From assembly GCF_002008365.1 (NCBI RefSeq), contig NZ_MRDL01000037.1:213357-277356 (forward strand): a stretch of DNA of 64,000 nucleotides, in the 5' to 3' direction. How positions within the stretch are numbered: position 1 is the stretch's first letter; each line of letters starts with the position of its first letter. Shown here piece after piece: positions 61,464 to 64,000 of this stretch. This DNA is from Rhizobium leguminosarum bv. viciae USDA 2370. GTDB taxonomy: Bacteria > Pseudomonadota > Alphaproteobacteria > Rhizobiales > Rhizobiaceae. A model generated the notes under the pieces. It saw nothing but the letters and a program-made list of their open reading frames with translations. It ran no database searches and was not told where the DNA came from. The position numbers were made by a program, and so were the translations under genes.

Positions 61464-62156
61464 ATGTCGCAGGAATTCGCTCCACAGACAACGCAGCTTA
61501 AAGACGCGTTGAGGGCATTGCGCTATAACCTCCGAAAGGGGCGAGACTCGGTACGAGCGACTGCGCCCCGTCGGCTCCCGGCGCCCGCATCTGGCCTAGC
61601 TCTTTCCGCTCTCAACGAGGTTGAGATTGTGGCTCGCAACCTTGATCATTTTGTCTGCAATGTTGCGCATTCCGTCTTGGGCGAAAGGACGAAAATCCCC
61701 ACAAGCCTGCGCGCGATCATTGCTTCTCCGAGGCCGGAGCAAGAGTTTTCAGTCACCTATTATGAGACGATGAAGCTCGTATTGAGTCGCATCGGTGCCA
61801 AAAGAGCGCTGGCCAATCAAAGTGCCGGCCGTCGAGCCTTTGCGCAACTTGCACGTTCTCAAGATGTCTTCGAACTGGCAGCCCAATTGACACTGTACCT
61901 GGCCGATGATGGGTCGATAGCGATTGACCAGTTGGACGAACAATCCCCCGTCACGCGTTCCGGAGCGAATGTCGTCGCAGTTTTTGCAGGGTTACTCTCA
62001 ATGCTGGCGGATCCAGATGAACCCGACCGTGAGGCAATGATTCCCGCTGCAACCGAGCTTGCGCTGGCTCTTCAAGAAAAGGTCTTAGATTTATATCATA
62101 AGAAAGATACCTCAGCGCTGGCCGCGCTTCTTGAACGGTGCGCCAACCATGTTTGA
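61464..62156 (+). CDS. Protein of unknown function, 230 residues
   Basis: I do not recognise this protein. It is soluble and alpha-helical, with an arginine-rich N-terminal part (LKDALRALRYNLRKGRDSVRA) and long amphipathic helices (SALNEVEIVARNLDHFVCNV, AATELALALQEKVLDLYHKK). No signal peptide or membrane segment is seen. GGAGG lies upstream of the ATG, 20 bases after the kinase gene, so it shares the operon. It overlaps the next gene by 8 bases. A regulatory or scaffold role is possible; no catalytic motif is visible. Confidence 0.75.
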   Translation: MSQEFAPQTTQLKDALRALRYNLRKGRDSVRATAPRRLPAPASGLALSALNEVEIVARNLDHFVCNVAHSVLGERTKIPTSLRAIIASPRPEQEFSVTYYETMKLVLSRIGAKRALANQSAGRRAFAQLARSQDVFELAAQLTLYLADDGSIAIDQLDEQSPVTRSGANVVAVFAGLLSMLADPDEPDREAMIPAATELALALQEKVLDLYHKKDTSALAALLERCANHV

Positions 62157-62772
62157 TCTATCGCGCTCAATCCGCAACCTTCCGGGAACCAACAAGCCGC
62201 TCAGAGTGGCCGTCAGGCAGCTACGCTGGTTCAAGGAAGCTTTTCGGTCGCATGCCGACTTTTGCGGCAAAGCGATGGAGTGCGATTTTTGCGTTGACGA
62301 GATCAAGCTGGCTGGAGCATTCGTTCGTTGGCTGGACAGCATCGATCGGCAGAAGCCAAAGGATAAGGTCGAGCGACACGACTTTTTTCGATTCGCACCC
62401 TCTCTTGTATTGCGCGAACTCGTAGCGGACATGCCGATTAGGGCAGCATGTGCCCCCGCCGGCGTCGATCCGACATCGGCAGCTGCGTTTTGGCCTGAAG
62501 GATATGTCGCAACGACGTTTTGTTTGACGGTATACGCAGCGACGATGGACCAGGAGTTTCACATCGACGTCCATGTCAGCGAGATGGTTGATGATCTTCG
62601 TAGCTGGTGGTCTTTCCGCGAGAATGCGAGTAACGATACGGAATACGCGGCTGGCTTTTTCCAGATGTTGCTTGGCAACGAGCCGAACTGGTGGATGCCG
62701 ACCAATTTCAGCGCTCGCACTCGCAATGTCCCAACCCAAGACAGCACAGAGATTAATTGCTCCCCCGAATAA
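62149..62772 (+). CDS. Protein of unknown function, about 207 residues
   Basis: I do not recognise this protein. From the ATG at 62149 it reads FDLSRSIRNLPGTNKPLRVAV with a basic N-terminus and aromatic-rich C-terminal half (DDLRSWWSFRENASND, LLGNEPNWWMPTNF). Cysteines C52/C56-like (KAMECDFCVDEI) and histidines (EFHIDVHVSEM) might bind metal. No signal or membrane segment is apparent. It overlaps the preceding unknown gene and ends the operon; the two probably act together. Confidence 0.7.
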   Translation: MFDLSRSIRNLPGTNKPLRVAVRQLRWFKEAFRSHADFCGKAMECDFCVDEIKLAGAFVRWLDSIDRQKPKDKVERHDFFRFAPSLVLRELVADMPIRAACAPAGVDPTSAAAFWPEGYVATTFCLTVYAATMDQEFHIDVHVSEMVDDLRSWWSFRENASNDTEYAAGFFQMLLGNEPNWWMPTNFSARTRNVPTQDSTEINCSPE

Positions 62773-63104
62773 GTTTCATGTCTCGCTGCGTGCCGCCCGA
62801 TGGCTAGCTAGTGGAGCCAGGCGCACGATCCTGATGGAGCCCACTACAATTTTCGCTGGGGTGCTGACACAAGGCGGGTAGTTTCAGGTGCTATCAAGCG
62901 GAGGGAGCGTGCCGCCAAATCATCGCTGTCCACCAGCGCCGAGCTGGTTGTTTTTCCTATACTTGAAAGATGGTCGGTGCGTTTCGGCAGTCTGGAGTCG
63001 CTTTCCTCGGATTTTGGCAAACGACCAATAAACAGCAAGCACGCGCCCGACTGACAGAAAAAATGAACCCCGTCAGAGATGAGATTGAGGCTATCTCGTC
63101 GGAT
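62773..63104. other. Gene-free stretch after the sugar operon
   Basis: About 330 bases with only short unconvincing frames on both strands. I see no terminator hairpin with a U tract and no repeat. Confidence 0.5.
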
Positions 63105-63321
63105 TTAGTTCGGCATAGACGAAGTGGAGCGGTTGGCAGATGCGATCAAGGCACTTCCTCCGGCCGAGGGTGTCGATGACGTTCTGCTTCCTGGAGAGCG
63201 TGGCTTTGCCATCGCAGACGCACGGATCGAGACCGGAATTCCTTTGGCCGCCGGCTCGGCCAACCGACTGTTGGCCGAGGCGAAGAAATATCACATTGAG
63301 GGGCCGACCGCGCTGACGTGA
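63105..63321 (+). pseudogene. C-terminal scrap of a malate/L-lactate dehydrogenase (Ldh2 family)
   Basis: The frame reads FGIDEVERLADAIKALPPAE, VDDVLLPGERGFAIADARI and ETGIPLAAGSANRLLAEAKK, which fits the last 70 residues of Ldh2/malate dehydrogenase proteins. The nucleotide-binding body is missing upstream, so this is a remnant. Confidence 0.65.
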
Positions 63322-63919
63322 ACGGCTGCCACTATCGGCCGAAAAGCTCGGCAAACCGCGCGACGTGTGCTTCGGATTTCGGCGATCCTTACGAAATCGC
63401 AGTCGCTTGACGATGTACATATGCGGTTTCTCGCACAATGACGGGACAAGCACTAAGGCCTTGGGATTTCGCGAGACGCTCGCCCTTCTTTACAGCGAAA
63501 ATACCGTCTCGGGGGTTTAGTCGAGCTGTCCTTCGATCCGGAGGCAGCCGCGCTGCCAGTCCATGATGGTCGCACCTCAGCACCGCGGAGTATGCGGCCA
63601 AGGACGCGACGATTATCGACCGTCCCTCATCCAAAATGTGGCGCAACCTTGATGGGCGGATGGGACTTCCTCCAAGGGTGTCGAACGGCCGCACCTCATG
63701 CAGATGAGCTAAGTGCTTGATAAGCGGCTTTCCAAGCATAACGCCTATTTGTGGGACTATTGCACGCTCAATCGACGCGCCTGACGCGATTTCGGCTGCG
63801 AGACCCCATGAATCCATCGTCTGCCCCGTGAATGCTTACGACTTCGATTTTGATAGCTTCCACGATCAGCTCGTGGCCTCGACCATTAGAACTCCATTAG
63901 CGTTTACGACGGTTAAGTT
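63322..63919. other. Probably decayed DNA beside an IS66-family end
   Basis: About 600 bases. A 142-codon minus-strand frame (63389-63817) is open but shows no family motif and no clear ribosome-binding site; shorter plus-strand frames overlap it. I do not call a gene here. The setting between a gene scrap and an insertion-sequence end suggests decay. Confidence 0.4.
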
Positions 63920-64000
63920 GTAAGCATACGGTGAAGGCCGCTGGTCACGCCGCTTGAGCGTCGATGGTCGGCGGTGTCCAGTTCCATGGAAGCAGTTGCT
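63920..64000 (-). mobile_element. End of an IS66-family insertion sequence (continues beyond window)
   Basis: The stretch starts with GTAAGCATACGGTGAAGG, which resembles IS66 terminal repeats. On the minus strand a frame entering from beyond the window ends QLLPWNWTPPTIDAQAA with TGA at 63945-63947, like the C-terminus of an IS66 TnpC transposase. Only 81 bases are visible. Confidence 0.6.
63945..64000 (-). CDS. IS66-family transposase, C-terminal 17 residues only
   Basis: The partial frame reads LLPWNWTPPTIDAQAA before TGA. It ends 25 bases inside the terminal repeat start, the usual place for IS66 tnpC. The rest lies outside the window. Confidence 0.55.
   Translation of the reverse strand, partial: QLLPWNWTPPTIDAQAA

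Noticed and set aside
1..64000. CRISPR array, phage or conjugation module
   Set aside because: I saw no regularly spaced direct repeats, no cas genes, no phage structural genes and no tra/vir genes.

Overview
The window looks like DNA from an alphaproteobacterium of the order Rhizobiales, probably a Rhizobium/Agrobacterium/Sinorhizobium/Ochrobactrum-type organism and probably an accessory replicon or chromosomal island. The grounds are the high GC content, the abundance of solute-binding-protein ABC transporters, a SigF/NrsF-bufferin locus, a tandem-HxlR regulator, a dnaE2 remnant, and IS481 and IS66 remains. I see no rRNA, no intact tRNA, no CRISPR and no replication genes. Nearly everything is catabolic or regulatory.

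Region 1 (1-14.7 kb) is a four-operon catabolic locus: a class III aminotransferase with a hydantoinase/oxoprolinase A subunit (running off the left edge), a GMC dehydrogenase with a gluconate-dehydrogenase-subunit-3 partner, a glyoxalase I / D-hydroxyacid dehydrogenase / FAD-linked oxidase operon, and a MalFGK-type ABC transporter ending in a HupE/UreJ protein. All four promoters share one layout: a GGATCANNTGATCC palindrome, 2 bp, TTGACA, 7 bp, then a GGATCAT half-site. One unidentified regulator therefore probably controls the whole locus. An IS481-family element at about 15.0-16.1 kb has cut an AraC-type gene.

Region 2 (16.3-36.5 kb) is a self-contained degradation locus. A minus-strand operon encodes a Liv-type binding protein, a crotonase, an SDR, an AMP-forming acyl-CoA synthetase, an Fe-alcohol dehydrogenase, a thioesterase, a succinate-semialdehyde dehydrogenase, adenylate kinase and XdhC. 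Divergent from it are LivGFHM. Next come a CoxG-like protein and a plus-strand operon for a three-subunit molybdenum hydroxylase with a metallo-beta-lactamase-fold lactonase inserted between its small and large subunits. A tandem HxlR regulator and a MocA-like Mo-cofactor cytidylyltransferase close the locus. Copies of an operator-like word (core CTTGCATTATTAGAC) lie in the intergenic regions and before the regulator gene. The enzyme set resembles the gamma-butyrolactone (blcABC) logic joined to a Mo-hydroxylase and CoA-ester steps. The substrate is unknown; an oxygen or nitrogen heterocycle is my inference.

Region 3 (36.9-41.8 kb) is a metal-stress locus: NrsF anti-sigma, an ECF sigma factor of SigF type, DoxX, and a bufferin set (BufC/DUF2063, BufB/DUF692 MNIO enzyme, BufA/DUF2282 precursor), plus a frameshifted small gene and an antibiotic-biosynthesis-monooxygenase-fold protein. 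Two matching GTTACC-N16-CGAA promoters precede bufA and the monooxygenase gene. From 42.1 to 43.6 kb the DNA is decayed: a tRNA-like 3' scrap, a broken dnaE2 and a LuxR tail. A HAD phosphatase and a chemotaxis receptor broken by a frameshift follow.

Region 4 (47.1-62.8 kb) is a second sugar-type catabolic locus. A minus-strand cluster encodes an NAD-dependent dehydrogenase with a SAF-like C-terminus, a complete 2-oxo-acid/acetoin-type dehydrogenase complex (E1 alpha, E1 beta, E2, E3) and a class II fructose-bisphosphate aldolase. It is served by a SorC-family regulator and a plus-strand operon with a Tat-exported binding protein, two permeases, an ATPase, a PfkB kinase with an unusual cysteine-rich active-site motif, and two proteins I do not recognise. 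The right edge (62.8-64 kb) holds a lactate/malate dehydrogenase scrap and the end of an IS66-family element.
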